A stretch of DNA of 21,561 bases from Thalassiosira profunda (GCA_036939355.1 JALLAP010000063.1:1-21561), one strand, 5' to 3'; shown: positions 7,683 to 18,583, counted from the stretch's first letter. Made by a program: numbers and translations. Notes: a model not told the origin generated them from the sequence alone.

Positions 7683-9731
7683 ATGGCGCAGTCCAACTAT
7701 GAAGAGGACTCCACGCGGGCGGCCGCCCTCACGCGAAATAAGCTGCGCACCCCGCCGATTATCTCGGCGCACGGCTCGGCGGAAGTCAAGCCCGGCTCGG
7801 CCGGTCAGGCTGTACTGTTGCCTACTAGTCCCCACCCTCAACCCCCAAAAAGGCAGAAGAAGGTACTGTCCGCGGTCAAGAACGCGTTTGACCGTGTCAG
7901 GCGCGGAAATGAGGACGTGCACGATTCCATGGACATCGAGAGCGTCACTGGCACGTTGTTTGAAGGTGTGATCGCCATCAAAAAGGGAAGCAAACACCAT
8001 GTCTTGGTGGGCCTATACAGGCCCGACGAGTCCGAGGCGGTGATAGGCGTCCGGGAGCACGACGGCGACATCCTCGACCTCCCAGCACGCCCTATCAGCT
8101 TAGAGGTCGTCTTCAAGGCTGGAAGTACGAGCAATTTCTTCGTCGACGGTGGGATCATTGAGTACGGAGGCGAACAGTCAAACTACTATCTGTTCGGAGA
8201 GCAGGTCAACGACGCAGGTGTGATGAGGGTGACCAAGATCCACGGAAAAAATAGGCGCACAAAGATTGAAGGGGAAGGTCAGGATCGTTACGGATTCTAC
8301 AAGATCACTGGGCACGCGCGCGATGGAGTGCCTGATATCCTGCGCCACCGATTGCCTAACACGTCGGAACACGTGTTCCAGTCGGGGTCTCTGGTCTACG
8401 CCACCTACGCGGGGACGGATGATTATCAGTTCCCTGGAGTCGTCTCCAAAAACGATTCGTTCGGGGACGAAACGAAGACTCTGGATCGAGAGGGCTTCGT
8501 GACCGTCAATTACCTGGACGGTGACGTCGACTCTGTGCTCTCGATTGTGCACATTCGTCCGGCTACGGAGGAGGAGATTGAGACGCACGCGCCGGGATTC
8601 CGTCAGGTGGAGGAGAGGCTCTTCCCTCAGCCCTTTGAGGGGATGCGTGTCTGCGTCGTATCGAAGGAGATGGAGGAGCTGGGCGAGGGGACAGTTAGGG
8701 AAGTCAACACTTCCAGGGAGAATACCCCATCGGGCAATACCGTGGTCGACATCGAAGTTCTTCTCGATGTTGATGGGACGGTGAGGAATTTTTTCTATCC
8801 CACCGAGTCCATGCCACTTCGGGATAAGGAAGGGGAAATTAAGGAGGACGACAATGCCAGCGCCGGCTCAGAGGAGGAGGACGACGAGGAGGAGGAGTAC
8901 GACGAGGAGGAGGAGTACGACGAGGAGGAGAAGGACGACGGAGAAGAGGGCATTGCGACGCAGATGGGCGATGTCACGATCGACGACAATGAGGGTGAGT
9001 GCAACAGACGCCCTTCCTCAGAATTGCTTTCTATACAGACTCTCACTCTCACCGAGGATGCAGTGATGAAGGATGAGGGCAAGCCCAAGGCCAAGACGAA
9101 GGCGGCCAAGCCCAAGGCGCAGAAGGCGACCAAAGCCAAGGCGGCCAAGGCGCAGACGGATAGGAAGGCCGACAATGAGGCAGCAGCGGCGCGCGAGACT
9201 GATCCCATCAAAGCCGATCTGATACGCAACAAATGCCCCGACGAACTCGTCTTTGTTGGGAAAAAAGTGGTTGAGGCTGCGAAGAAAGCCGAGGAGGAAG
9301 TGGAAAGGATGGCAAAGCAGAAAGCCAGCGAAACCTCCGATGACTACGATGACGTGCTCAAGCTCGAGAGGAGCCTTTTCTACGGAACGGACAGCAAGGC
9401 GCTGAGGGATCTTGTCAAGGTACAGATGGAAGCAAACGTGGTAATGCACGCGCACGCCAAAGTGTCAGCGCTATCCTACCTCGTCGACCTCTGCAAAATC
9501 CTGGGAATCAAGGCTTACTACAAGGATTCGCTCGACGCCGAGATTAAGGACATGATTGCCACTGCTGGGGCGGGGACGGAAGAAGATGCGGTGAAGGCCC
9601 TGGCAGGGGGGCTAAAAGAGAAGACTGCGGAAGTGGAGGCGCTGAAAGAGAGGATTGCGGAATTGGAGGCGGAAAAGGAGACGTGGAAGGAGACTGAGAA
9701 GGAGAAGGAGACTATGGAGGAGAATGTGTAG
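7683..9731 (+). CDS. Large unknown protein: Tudor-like barrels, acidic tract, Lys/Ala-rich linker, coiled coil
   Basis: The ATG at 7683 sits in a good context (GACCATGG). The frame extends 58 codons further upstream without an ATG. Read straight through, the protein has 682 residues. A probable in-frame intron at 8995-9063 (69 nt, GTGAGT...TGCAG) would shorten it to 659. A mixed alpha/beta region spans about residues 85-215. Two Tudor/SH3-like segments follow, near 229-288 (SGSLVYATYAGTDDYQFPG, GFVTVNYLDGDVDSV) and 316-376 (GMRVCVVSKEMEELGEGTV, RNFFYPTESMPL). The acidic tract at about 396-422 holds DEEEEY repeats. A histone H1-like Lys/Ala-rich linker lies at about 463-496. A helical domain follows from about 506 and ends in a heptad-like coiled coil. 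The order of barrel, acid, base and coil suggests a chromatin or histone-binding protein, but that is inference. No family is recognised. Confidence 0.85.
   Translation: MAQSNYEEDSTRAAALTRNKLRTPPIISAHGSAEVKPGSAGQAVLLPTSPHPQPPKRQKKVLSAVKNAFDRVRRGNEDVHDSMDIESVTGTLFEGVIAIKKGSKHHVLVGLYRPDESEAVIGVREHDGDILDLPARPISLEVVFKAGSTSNFFVDGGIIEYGGEQSNYYLFGEQVNDAGVMRVTKIHGKNRRTKIEGEGQDRYGFYKITGHARDGVPDILRHRLPNTSEHVFQSGSLVYATYAGTDDYQFPGVVSKNDSFGDETKTLDREGFVTVNYLDGDVDSVLSIVHIRPATEEEIETHAPGFRQVEERLFPQPFEGMRVCVVSKEMEELGEGTVREVNTSRENTPSGNTVVDIEVLLDVDGTVRNFFYPTESMPLRDKEGEIKEDDNASAGSEEEDDEEEEYDEEEEYDEEEKDDGEEGIATQMGDVTIDDNEGECNRRPSSELLSIQTLTLTEDAVMKDEGKPKAKTKAAKPKAQKATKAKAAKAQTDRKADNEAAAARETDPIKADLIRNKCPDELVFVGKKVVEAAKKAEEEVERMAKQKASETSDDYDDVLKLERSLFYGTDSKALRDLVKVQMEANVVMHAHAKVSALSYLVDLCKILGIKAYYKDSLDAEIKDMIATAGAGTEEDAVKALAGGLKEKTAEVEALKERIAELEAEKETWKETEKEKETMEENV
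8883..8936 (+). repeat. Three 18-bp coding tandem repeats (DEEEEY)
   Basis: GACGAGGAGGAGGAGTAC occurs at 8883-8900 and again at 8901-8918. A diverged copy fills 8919-8936 (encoding DEEEKD). The repeats build the acidic tract of the Tudor-like protein. Such units often vary in number between strains. Confidence 0.85.
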
Positions 9732-10282
9732 AGGAGGGGATCCAATTGGGGGACTCTTAGTAATGCATCTAGAATTCACATCGGCTTGGCCCGCAGCACC
9801 AAGATATCGTTCGCAGGAAAGTCCTCCTCTCCCTCCGTGCCATCGTCGCCTCCTCTGGAGGAGGCGCGCGCCATTCTTTGCAATTTTCGAGTCCGTAGCC
9901 GCTGGCGAGGGGTACAGGGGCGCTATGGGCGTCGGAGGGGCGGCTGCAGAGCGCTGCGGGGGGATGGGACGTCGCTCTATGAGGGCCTTCCCCTGCTGAA
10001 GGGGGCGATCAAATTGAAGAGGAGAGTGGCCGAGAGGAAGAGCAAATTTCAGCAAGAACTTGAAAAAATTATGGACCAGTACGGAGAGTCGGGCGACGCG
10101 AGGATTTAGACTGATACTGCTGGCAAGCTTCAATTGAGAGAGATGAGCTGGAAAGCTTCATTGAGAGGTGGCAGGCAAGGGGTGAGGATGATTTATCTCT
10201 AAGAGAGGCTGTTGGTCAGCACAAGCAACTTCTGCAAGTTGGCAAACATCTCCTGCTGCTCGGAGATGTACAACTCTTTTGA
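9732..10282 (+). other. Unresolved stretch with a possible small coiled-coil gene
   Basis: This follows the stop of the Tudor-like gene and runs into the 3' end of IFT81. The frame of the Tudor-like gene stays open past its stop to a TAG at 10107-10109. Its last part looks coding (LKRRVAERKSKFQQELEKI). Another frame reads DELESFIERWQARGEDDLSL from about 10142 and stays open to a TGA at 10280-10282, inside IFT81 on the other strand. The two can be joined in frame by a 62-nt intron at 10079-10140, but its donor (GTACGG) is weaker than the others here. No convincing ATG or 5' exon was found. It may be a small gene, an alternative 3' exon of the upstream gene, or decayed sequence. Confidence 0.22.
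10120..10167. repeat. Imperfect 20-21 bp direct repeat
   Basis: CTGGCAAGCTTCAATTGAG begins at 10120, and CTGGAAAGCTTCATTGAGAG follows at 10148-10167, giving a 28-bp period. It lies just downstream of the IFT81 stop codon. It could be a recent small duplication. Confidence 0.7.
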
Positions 10283-12095
10283 CCGCGTGGCTCCTCCTCC
10301 CTGCCCGAGACCACTGCCCGCTGGCGGCACGCCCGTAAGCAACGCTTCCTTTTCGGCCCACTCGGCCTGCAGGCGCAAGCACTCGCTCTGTATCTCCGTG
10401 TTGTCGATGTTGAGCTTGGCCGCGGCTTCCTCGTACCTTCCCTTCTCGTTACCGTGTCGCTCTTGCAGGGCCTCGTATTGCGCCCTCGATTGCTTGAGCT
10501 CCGCAATCTGAAGAGGTGCACGGATACAAAAGCAAGTGAGAAGACGAGGTGAAAACACAAGATGAGACTCCAAGGCCACTCACCTTTGGCTCGAGCTCCT
10601 GTTTCTTCCCTTCAAGCGTATCGGCAATCTTCTCCACAAGTGAACTGACCTCGTCAAGAGTACTCGTCTTTTCGTCGTTCAGTGCAGCCGTTTGTTGGCT
10701 AGACTGTAGCAACGTGTCGTTGACTTCGGCGAATCCCGCAACCCCCGCCTGCGCCGCTTTCCCTTCGAGGCTATCCCTTGAGGCAAGCAGTTGGTCCTGG
10801 AGGGTTTCCTCGGTTTGCTTCAGCCGCAAAATCGCCTCCCGAACGCTGTTCAACTCTTGCTTCTGCTGTTTCACATCGTCTTCGAACCCTGGAGTTCCAT
10901 CCGGATGCTTGTTTTGGTTGCCATCGGCCTGGATTGCCTCCCGAAGGCCGGCATTGGTTGAGAGCAGGAGCTCCTTCTCCATCTCCAAGGCTTCGATGGC
11001 GTCTTTCACAGCTTGTTGCTTTGCAGCGGCCTCTGTTACCTCCTCTCTGAGCCCATCCAACTCGCCGAGACGTGCACCACGCCCACCCAAGCGATCGAGC
11101 TCGCCTTGTTTCTGCGCAAGCCGATCCGCCAACTGCGCAGCCATTTCTCCGAGGTATTCCAAATCGGTCTTGTCGCCCGCGGCCGCTTTTTCGGCTCGCA
11201 AGAGTGCAAGCTCTGCCTCGTGACGCCTCTGTGCCACTGATTCGAGGCGCTCCACACACGCCTTGTGCTCCTTCTCCAAGGCCTCAAGGGACTGATCTTT
11301 GCACGATGTAACAGTGCTCAGCAGAGCCTCGGCCTCCCTCAACCGGCGCACGGCGACCGCTTTCTGATGATGTTGCTCATCAATTTGCTCCTCAAGGCGA
11401 AGCTCGTCGTCTTGTGCTTGCCGGAGTTTGCTAGCCTCGGCGAGAACCGCTTGGAAGCCCGGGTCGTTGTTCGCATGGGCCTGCTCCTGCCCAAGCTTTT
11501 GTGTCAGCAACTGTTGCTCCTCCTCCAGCTGCTGGATTGCGTCGACAACATCTGACGCGGGCCGACTCTCCTTTGCCTTGAGGGACTCGTAGTGCTGATG
11601 AGTCTCCACGAACTCAGCTTGCAGCTCTTTGTAGGCCTCACAGAGCTCCTCGAGGGGGGTGGTGCTGTAGCCGTCGCCCAAGAACTCGGCGGGCACGTCG
11701 ACGGGCACCAGGAATTGGGAAAGGTAGGTCCTCCTCTCGAGGTGCTCGCGGTTGGCGATAATCCATCGGAGGATTGGATAGAGCACATCCTTCTTGGCTT
11801 GCTGCAGGCCCTCCACCCACGCAAGGTGTTTTTCCTCGTCACCATCTGGGCTGGGAATCAGAGGGCACTTGTGCACCGTTAGAAACTGGACGACTTGCTC
11901 GACGATGTTCTCTCGTGCTACGGCATGAACGTCAACCTTGAGCGCGGGATCGAGTGATCCCAACGCATCGTTTACCAGAATGCCGAGGAGGTCGCTCGGT
12001 GACTTCGAGTCAAAGTCTACGGCTCTGACAGAGATGTTGAACGGCTCCTCCGCGAGCCTCGACACGATGAACTGGAGGTCTGACGAGTCGGGCAT
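10199..12095 (-). CDS. IFT81: Intraflagellar transport protein 81
   Basis: Exon 1 is 12095-10584, the intron 10508-10583 (76 nt, GTGAGT...TTCAG), and exon 2 is 10507-10199. The protein has 606 residues, against about 676 in human. The start is fixed by the family N-terminus: MPDSSDLQFIVSRLAEEPFN corresponds to human MSDQIKFIMDSLNKEPF. Residues 1-125 form the calponin-homology-like domain that binds tubulin (AVDFDSKSPSDLLGILVNDA, VLYPILRWIIANREHLERRT, YLSQFLVPVDVPAEFL). The rest is almost continuous coiled coil, including LVEKIADTLEGKKQELEP at the splice junction. IFT81 pairs with IFT74 in the IFT-B core and helps carry tubulin into growing cilia. Its presence implies a flagellated stage. The downstream end is convergent with the Tudor-like gene. 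Confidence 0.96.
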
Positions 12096-12454
12096 CGTGG
12101 AGAGAGGAGGCTTGAGTGGGGTGGCTTTGGCGAGAGGAGGGGTGGCTGGAGCCACAGTCTCCAATTGAAGCGGTTCAAATTTTTCATTTTTGAATGTTTC
12201 AAAAAATCGGTTCGATTTTTTCAAATCATTTGTCTTGACCTGACGGCACCCAGGCAAAACAGTCCAAAGATGAGAGATGCAACGCTCGAGCTCTGAGGCC
12301 GCGGCCAAGCCGGATAGCGAAGCCGTCCAGCAAGCGCTGAAAAAGGCCAGAGCCGAGGAGATGGAGACGAGAGCTAAGACGAACGCAGGCACCGAATTCG
12401 TCAACGTCACGTTTGCTTATAGGCTAAGCTTGAAGCGTTGGAGCCACAGCGGAC
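12096..12454. promoter_or_regulatory. Upstream region of IFT81 with AT-rich inverted repeat
   Basis: These bases lie upstream of IFT81 and, if the small plus-strand ORFs are real, form a divergent promoter. The block 12170-12235 is sharply AT-rich. It has three TTCAAA copies and a perfect hairpin (listed separately). The part from 12277 may be coding. Confidence 0.4.
12201..12221. repeat. Perfect 9-bp inverted repeat, 3-nt loop
   Basis: AAAAAATCG (12201-12209), loop GTT, CGATTTTTT (12213-12221). It lies 106 bp upstream of the IFT81 start codon and contains the AAAAATCG octamer on both strands. It could be a dimeric protein-binding site. Confidence 0.7.
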
Positions 12455-12595
12455 ATGGCCGACCCAGACAATGTGGAGAAGCAACAGCACTTGCAGAAAC
12501 ATCTGGCGACAGAGGATGTTCAGCAGCAAGTCGTGGCAGATGTAACGGAGGAGCTCTCGAGAACGCAATACCCTCACAAAGGCGTAGATGGATAA
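12277..12595 (+). CDS. Doubtful small gene; two ORF segments in different frames
   Basis: One frame starts at the ATG at 12277 (MQRSSSEAAAKPDSEAVQQA, then LKKARAEEMETRAKTNAG). It looks like a helical, charged protein up to about residue 45, then loses its protein-like character. A second frame starts at the ATG at 12455 in good context (GGACATGG) and encodes 46 residues (MADPDNVEKQQHLQKHLATE ... VVADVTEELSRTQYPHKGVDG), ending in TAA at 12593-12595. Each half looks real, but no intron with the usual GTGAGT donor joins them in frame. Options are a non-consensus intron, a sequencing frameshift, or a 46-residue protein alone. Sitting between two minus-strand genes, a plus-strand gene here would restore the alternating pattern. 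No family is recognised. Confidence 0.28.
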
Positions 12596-12658
12596 TTGTA
12601 GGAACAGCACAGCCACTGCTAGTCAGTTCCTCTGCAAGCTCAGCCTTTGCTCTTACGT

Positions 12659-14691
<2,033 letters not shown>

Positions 14692-14916
14692 GGTGGTTGG
14701 GCGGCGCGGCGAAGGGGTGGGTGGGAGCGAGGAGGTGTGGATTGTTCCGTCAGACGAACAATGAGCCCATCGAGTGGTTGGCTGGCCTGGGGCCCTGGGG
14801 CCTGGGGCTCGATCGCGGGGGAGGGGAAAATGGTTGGTCGACGCTGTGCGTCTGACCGTCACGCACCATGCCCCGCCCCCAGCTGCACGCCACGCCCTCA
14901 GACGCCCTCGTCCAGC
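14692..14916. promoter_or_regulatory. Divergent upstream region (DEAD-box helicase / Bmt2-like)
   Basis: This 225-bp GC-rich region separates the two start codons. It includes three closely spaced CTGGGGC copies (14787-14793, 14795-14801, 14802-14808). Two genes of RNA and ribosome biogenesis share it, which suggests co-regulation (inference). Confidence 0.45.
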
Positions 14917-16098
14917 ATGAAGAAACGCCAGAGGCCCCGGCCGCTGGCCCCGCCGCCCCAATCGTCGGCCATCCGATCGCGTAAGCGTGCGCGGGTGGCC
15001 ACTGTGAGTATGGGTTGAGTTTGTAGCATGCGTTGGTGCATATCTTGTGATCGTCAACCAAATGCTCAACCAATTGCAAATCACCAGACGCTCTTTCACA
15101 AGTACACTCGGGAGCGCGACGCCGCCGTCGCCAAGGCGAGGAGCGCGGGGTGTCCCGTGGGCGACGACGATGATTGCAAAGAAGGATCCGCTCGTCATCA
15201 AACGTTGTCCCCGCGGCAAGTTGCACTGATGGAAAATGTGAACAAGTGGGACGAGAAGATAGCCCAGATGGGCGGGCGGGAAGAGTACCAGCGGGCATCG
15301 CAGATGAACACGTCGCTCTTTTCGACGAGCAAGTGGGTTCTGGGCATCCTGGGCAAATGGGGGTGGTTGGATGGATTACCGGACAAACAAGCGACCTCTG
15401 ACGGCAACAGCATAGAGGGAGACGATGCTAATGCAAGGAAGAAGGGAAAGAAGCGAAAGATACCGAAGCGAAACGTCCATTTGCTTGAGGTAGGGGCCAT
15501 CAACACGCAACTTCTGGATGCGGCAGCTCGGACAAGACATCAATCCGATGGCTGCACGGCAGAACGCGTCTACTGCCTCGACGTGCGTGCAATCGACATT
15601 CGATCGACCGATCCGCGCATCGAGACGATGGACTTTTTCGACCTCCCTCTCCCAGACGACCAAACTAATGCAACTGATGCGGGTGGAACGCGCCGACCAT
15701 ACGATGTCCTTGTCAACTCGATGGTGATCAATTGCGTGCCGAACCCCGCCCAACGCGGAAGGATGCTCCGCCTCTGCTACCGCCACCTGCGTCCCGGTGG
15801 GGTGTGTTTCTTGACCCTGCCCAAGCTGTGCTTAGTACAGAGTAAGTTCATGAGCAGGGGCTACTTCGAGGAGATATTGACGAAGGGCGTGGGATTCGAG
15901 ATACTGCGTGACGTCGGGAGGGAGTCGCCCAAGGTGGCGTTCTTCGTGCTGCGCCGGCCAAAAGAAGAGGATTGCAACGAAGGCGGGATCCGGGATTGGG
16001 ACGACAAATTTGCCCGCGTGCCGACGCTTCGCAAAGGCAAGAAGTTTCGCAACTCGTTCTCGGCTACTCTTAACGACGAAGAGGAAGTGGCTGGTTGA
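14917..16098 (+). CDS. BMT2: Bmt2-type 25S rRNA adenine-N1 methyltransferase (SAMTOR family)
   Basis: Exon 1 is 14917-15003, the intron 15004-15087 (84 nt, GTGAGT...ACCAG), and exon 2 is 15088-16098. The protein has 365 residues. The N-terminus is Arg/Lys-rich (MKKRQRPRPLAPPPQ ... SRKRARVAT), as expected for a nucleolar protein. A helical part follows (YQRASQMNTSLFSTSKWVL). The SAM-binding Rossmann core begins with HLLEVGAINTQ near residue 160, matching the family's LEIGALS..N motif. The core continues with YCLDVRAIDIRS and MDFFDLPLP. PYDVLVNSMVINCVPNPAQRG and LRPGGVCFLTLPKLCLVQSK near 232-290 are the strongest signature (yeast pattern SLVLNFVP...RG.ML). The yeast enzyme makes m1A in 25S rRNA. 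The animal homologue SAMTOR senses SAM for TORC1. The rRNA role is more likely here, given the divergent helicase neighbour. Confidence 0.92.
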
Positions 16099-16150
16099 GC
16101 AAGTGTAATTCTTGGATCTAACAGGAGGTTTACTGACGGTTCTCAGACTT

Positions 16151-18204
16151 TCACCACTGCCGAGGGTACTGCACCATTGATACGCCCAAATCTCGGTAGT
16201 GGCTTCCATCCTGATCCCGCACTGCCATCCTAGCATCAGAAGGGGAAGCAAACCGGACAAAGAAGGCGTGGTGTCGCGCTCTAGGCGGCCCTCCGGCATG
16301 GGTGTCACGAGCAAACCTCGCAGAGGCGCCTCGCACCAGCATATCGACATTGCCATGACTGCGGATGTTCCACCCGAGAGACAGGGGCAGTTCCGACAGG
16401 CGCGATGGCAACCCGGCTTTGCCCTCCGAGTCCGGATAGACGCTCTCCAAATCGTACCCCCGAAAGAGATATCGAATGTCGCCCGCGTTCACCTTCAAGT
16501 CGGTCGTCTCCACGCGCACTACCGAATCGGACAGGTTCAGCATCGGGCTCAACCGAAAGGTGTGCTGTTCCCACGGAAGTGGTCCGTTTTCCGACGAAGG
16601 GTGGCCGGACGAGCACGGAGAGAATTCTTGAACGCTGAGCGTCTTTGATCCGCACATCAGGAATTGATACGGAGATTGCTGGGCACTCGACGTCATGGAT
16701 TGGGATGGATACGGGTGGGCCTCCAAGTATTGTCGGAGATGCTCGCTCGCGTCGTCTAGCCGCCCTTCGTCGGTGGATTCGCTTTCCTCCTCGACATGCC
16801 TGAAATTGGCTTCGTTCGTATCCTCTGCTTCGGCTAGGCCTTCCGCCCCCTCCTTTGCCTCTTTCTCTTCCCCGTTGTCTTCCAAATCATCTCCCCACAT
16901 CAGGCCCTTCTCCTCTCGGCTCTCTTCCTCCAACTGCGTGCGCCTCGCTTCCCCCACAAACTTCCGCTCGTGCTCGTTCCACACTCCCTTCCAAAGCCCC
17001 GTCCGCCACTCCCTCCTCTCTCCTTTGAGGATCGCGTTTTCCCTCCGTAGCCGGGGCTGCTGCTGCTCGCGGTGCACCTCCGCGCGGCGGACGTGGTGCA
17101 GAACCGCGTGCGCGACGCTTCGATGGGGAAGGCGCAGGAACCACCCGTCCGGGCGGGCGCGGTAGGACAGATGCAGGCGCGCCTCGTGAATGAATGGGCA
17201 CGGGTGCTCGTCGAAGGATGCTTGGTCGGCAGGAGGCGTCCACAGGGGTACGGTGCCGTCGTCCGCGATTTGTTGAGTGGAATAGAGTGATTCCGATGCA
17301 CCTAGGTCATGAAGTGCATTGCGAGTTGCAACATCGTCGCGATAAGTCGTCTCCAAAGCATCCAAGTCGATGATTCCCTTCTCCAGTTCGTACTCGACGA
17401 TTTGATTGAGGCTGTGATACATGTCGGATAGGTTGGACGTTGGCGGTGTGTTCGACACTAGGATCCAATCGGAGGTGGCAGGCTTTGGCTTCGGCGGATC
17501 AAACCTCCTCGTCCATCTCTGTTTGCTTTTGTGCGGGGCACGGGCGGAGCGATCGCGCCAACGGAACTTTCCACGCGGGGCGTCTTGGGTATGGCCTCCT
17601 GCATCGCCACCAGTTCTTATATTGGGTTGAGCACGTGTTCCCGAATCGGCTTCTCGTTCGATCGCGTGCCCCTGCCGAGCAGCCACCCTTTCGCGGAGTG
17701 CACTGTAATCGCTCCGACCCGGCCATCTCCATCGGGCCCCTCACTTCTCAGGTAAGGCGTATCGCCCCCCGGTTGCAATCGACCGCCGCCACGTCTTCGA
17801 TCGAACGATCCCGTGTCGTTTCTTCTCTGGTGCGGCCTTGTCGACTTTTGATACTGGAGCATCTTCTGGAAGTTGCTCACGCCGTAGGAATCAGTTTGCT
17901 TTTGCTCGTCGGGGGGAGACTCCGCAGGTGCATCGGGAGATTTGGGAGCGGCGGCATCGGCCCCTTCCTCCGGAGGGGCTGTGCCAGAGGATAGATCCCG
18001 GCGAATGAAGTGGGCGGTTTTCAGAGGGCCGAGCACCTCGCCATCCCACCGGGAGGCCACGCTCGATGCAAGTTGTTGCTGATGGCGACGGTCGGACATC
18101 AACACCAGCCGAGGCTGCACTGCGCCCCCTGCCACCGCTGATGAGCGATGCAGCGGAAATATTGCCCCCCTCAGGGCACGGCGCACAGCCGCGGAGACGA
18201 TCAT
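16151..18204 (-). CDS. Probable mitochondrial RRM-like RNA-binding protein, two exons
   Basis: Exon 1 runs from the ATG at 18204 to 17745. Exon 2 runs from 17598 to 16151. The proposed intron 17599-17744 (146 nt, GTGAGG...TGCAG, branch-like TGCTCAACC) joins them in frame to 635 residues. The N-terminus, MIVSAAVRRALRGAIFPLHR, has arginines and no acidic residues for about 35 residues, which is typical of a mitochondrial presequence. An RRM-like first strand and helix appear in SDWILVSNTPPTSNLSDMYH. The middle is acidic coil (LEEESREEKGLMWGDDLEDN). A second RRM-like half-fold lies at the C-terminus: VVRVETTDLKVNAGDIRYLF and, later, HAFFVRFASPSDARMAVRDQ. The motifs are degenerate and the RNA target is unknown. 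Reading through the intron would give a 195-residue protein stopping at 17617. The junction is the least certain part of the model. Confidence 0.72.
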
Positions 18205-18583
18205 GGCACAGGGAAGGCTATGGTAGACGCTGGACGGCAGGGCCTGGCAGGAAGGTGGGCGGGCGGAGGGCGGAGGTGGTCGCCGCCGTCGGCGGTCGGC
18301 GGGCGGGGGGTCCAAGATCTATCACGTGATTCACTTGTGTGTGATAGATAGCCTCACGTGACTTTTCAACTGGCCTCCTTCTTTCTCTGTGGTCTTTCTC
18401 GCGTTGAAATAGACTTCAACCGACCCCAACCGCCGCCTCGCCCTCCTTCTCTTCGCACAACCCCAAGCAATCGGCACAACGCGGAGACGAGAGTGATCGT
18501 GCAACGGCAGCGCTCTCATTCTTCGATTGAAGCTCACAAAGTGACGGGTTGGAGTGTTTGCAGGCTGCTCCAGAAACAACATC
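18205..18583. promoter_or_regulatory. Divergent upstream region with paired TCACGTGA sites
   Basis: This 379-bp region lies between the RRM-like gene and the mucin-like gene. An AT-richer core at 18311-18370 holds two identical TCACGTGA palindromes (18322-18329 and 18354-18361). The first overlaps the left arm of a 9-bp inverted repeat. TCACGTGA is the standard high-affinity site of bHLH factors (Cbf1, TFEB/MITF-type and plant G-box classes). The rest is GC-rich without visible repeats. Confidence 0.6.
18317..18349. repeat. 9-bp inverted repeat around a CACGTG site
   Basis: ATCTATCAC (18317-18325) and GTGATAGAT (18341-18349) are exact reverse complements with a 15-nt spacer. The left arm runs into TCACGTGA at 18322-18329. 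Confidence 0.75.

Noticed and set aside
7386..8000. Minus-strand 204-codon ORF over the start of the Tudor-like gene
   Set aside because: It is a shadow of GC-rich leader and coding sequence; Gly/Arg/Pro-rich without a recognisable fold.
8995..9038. 44-nt intron in the Tudor-like gene (GTGAGT...TACAG)
   Set aside because: Removal shifts the frame and hits a stop after a few codons; the 69-nt choice ending at 9063 keeps the frame and fits the usual size.
9612..10133. Minus-strand Leu/Arg/Ser-rich ORF
   Set aside because: It is the complement of the Glu/Lys-rich coiled coil at the end of the Tudor-like protein, which gives leucine and serine codons by base pairing.
12181..12235. Heat-shock element suggested by TTC/GAA blocks upstream of IFT81
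   Set aside because: The blocks do not keep the nGAAnnTTCn spacing; the A/T hairpin describes the sequence better.
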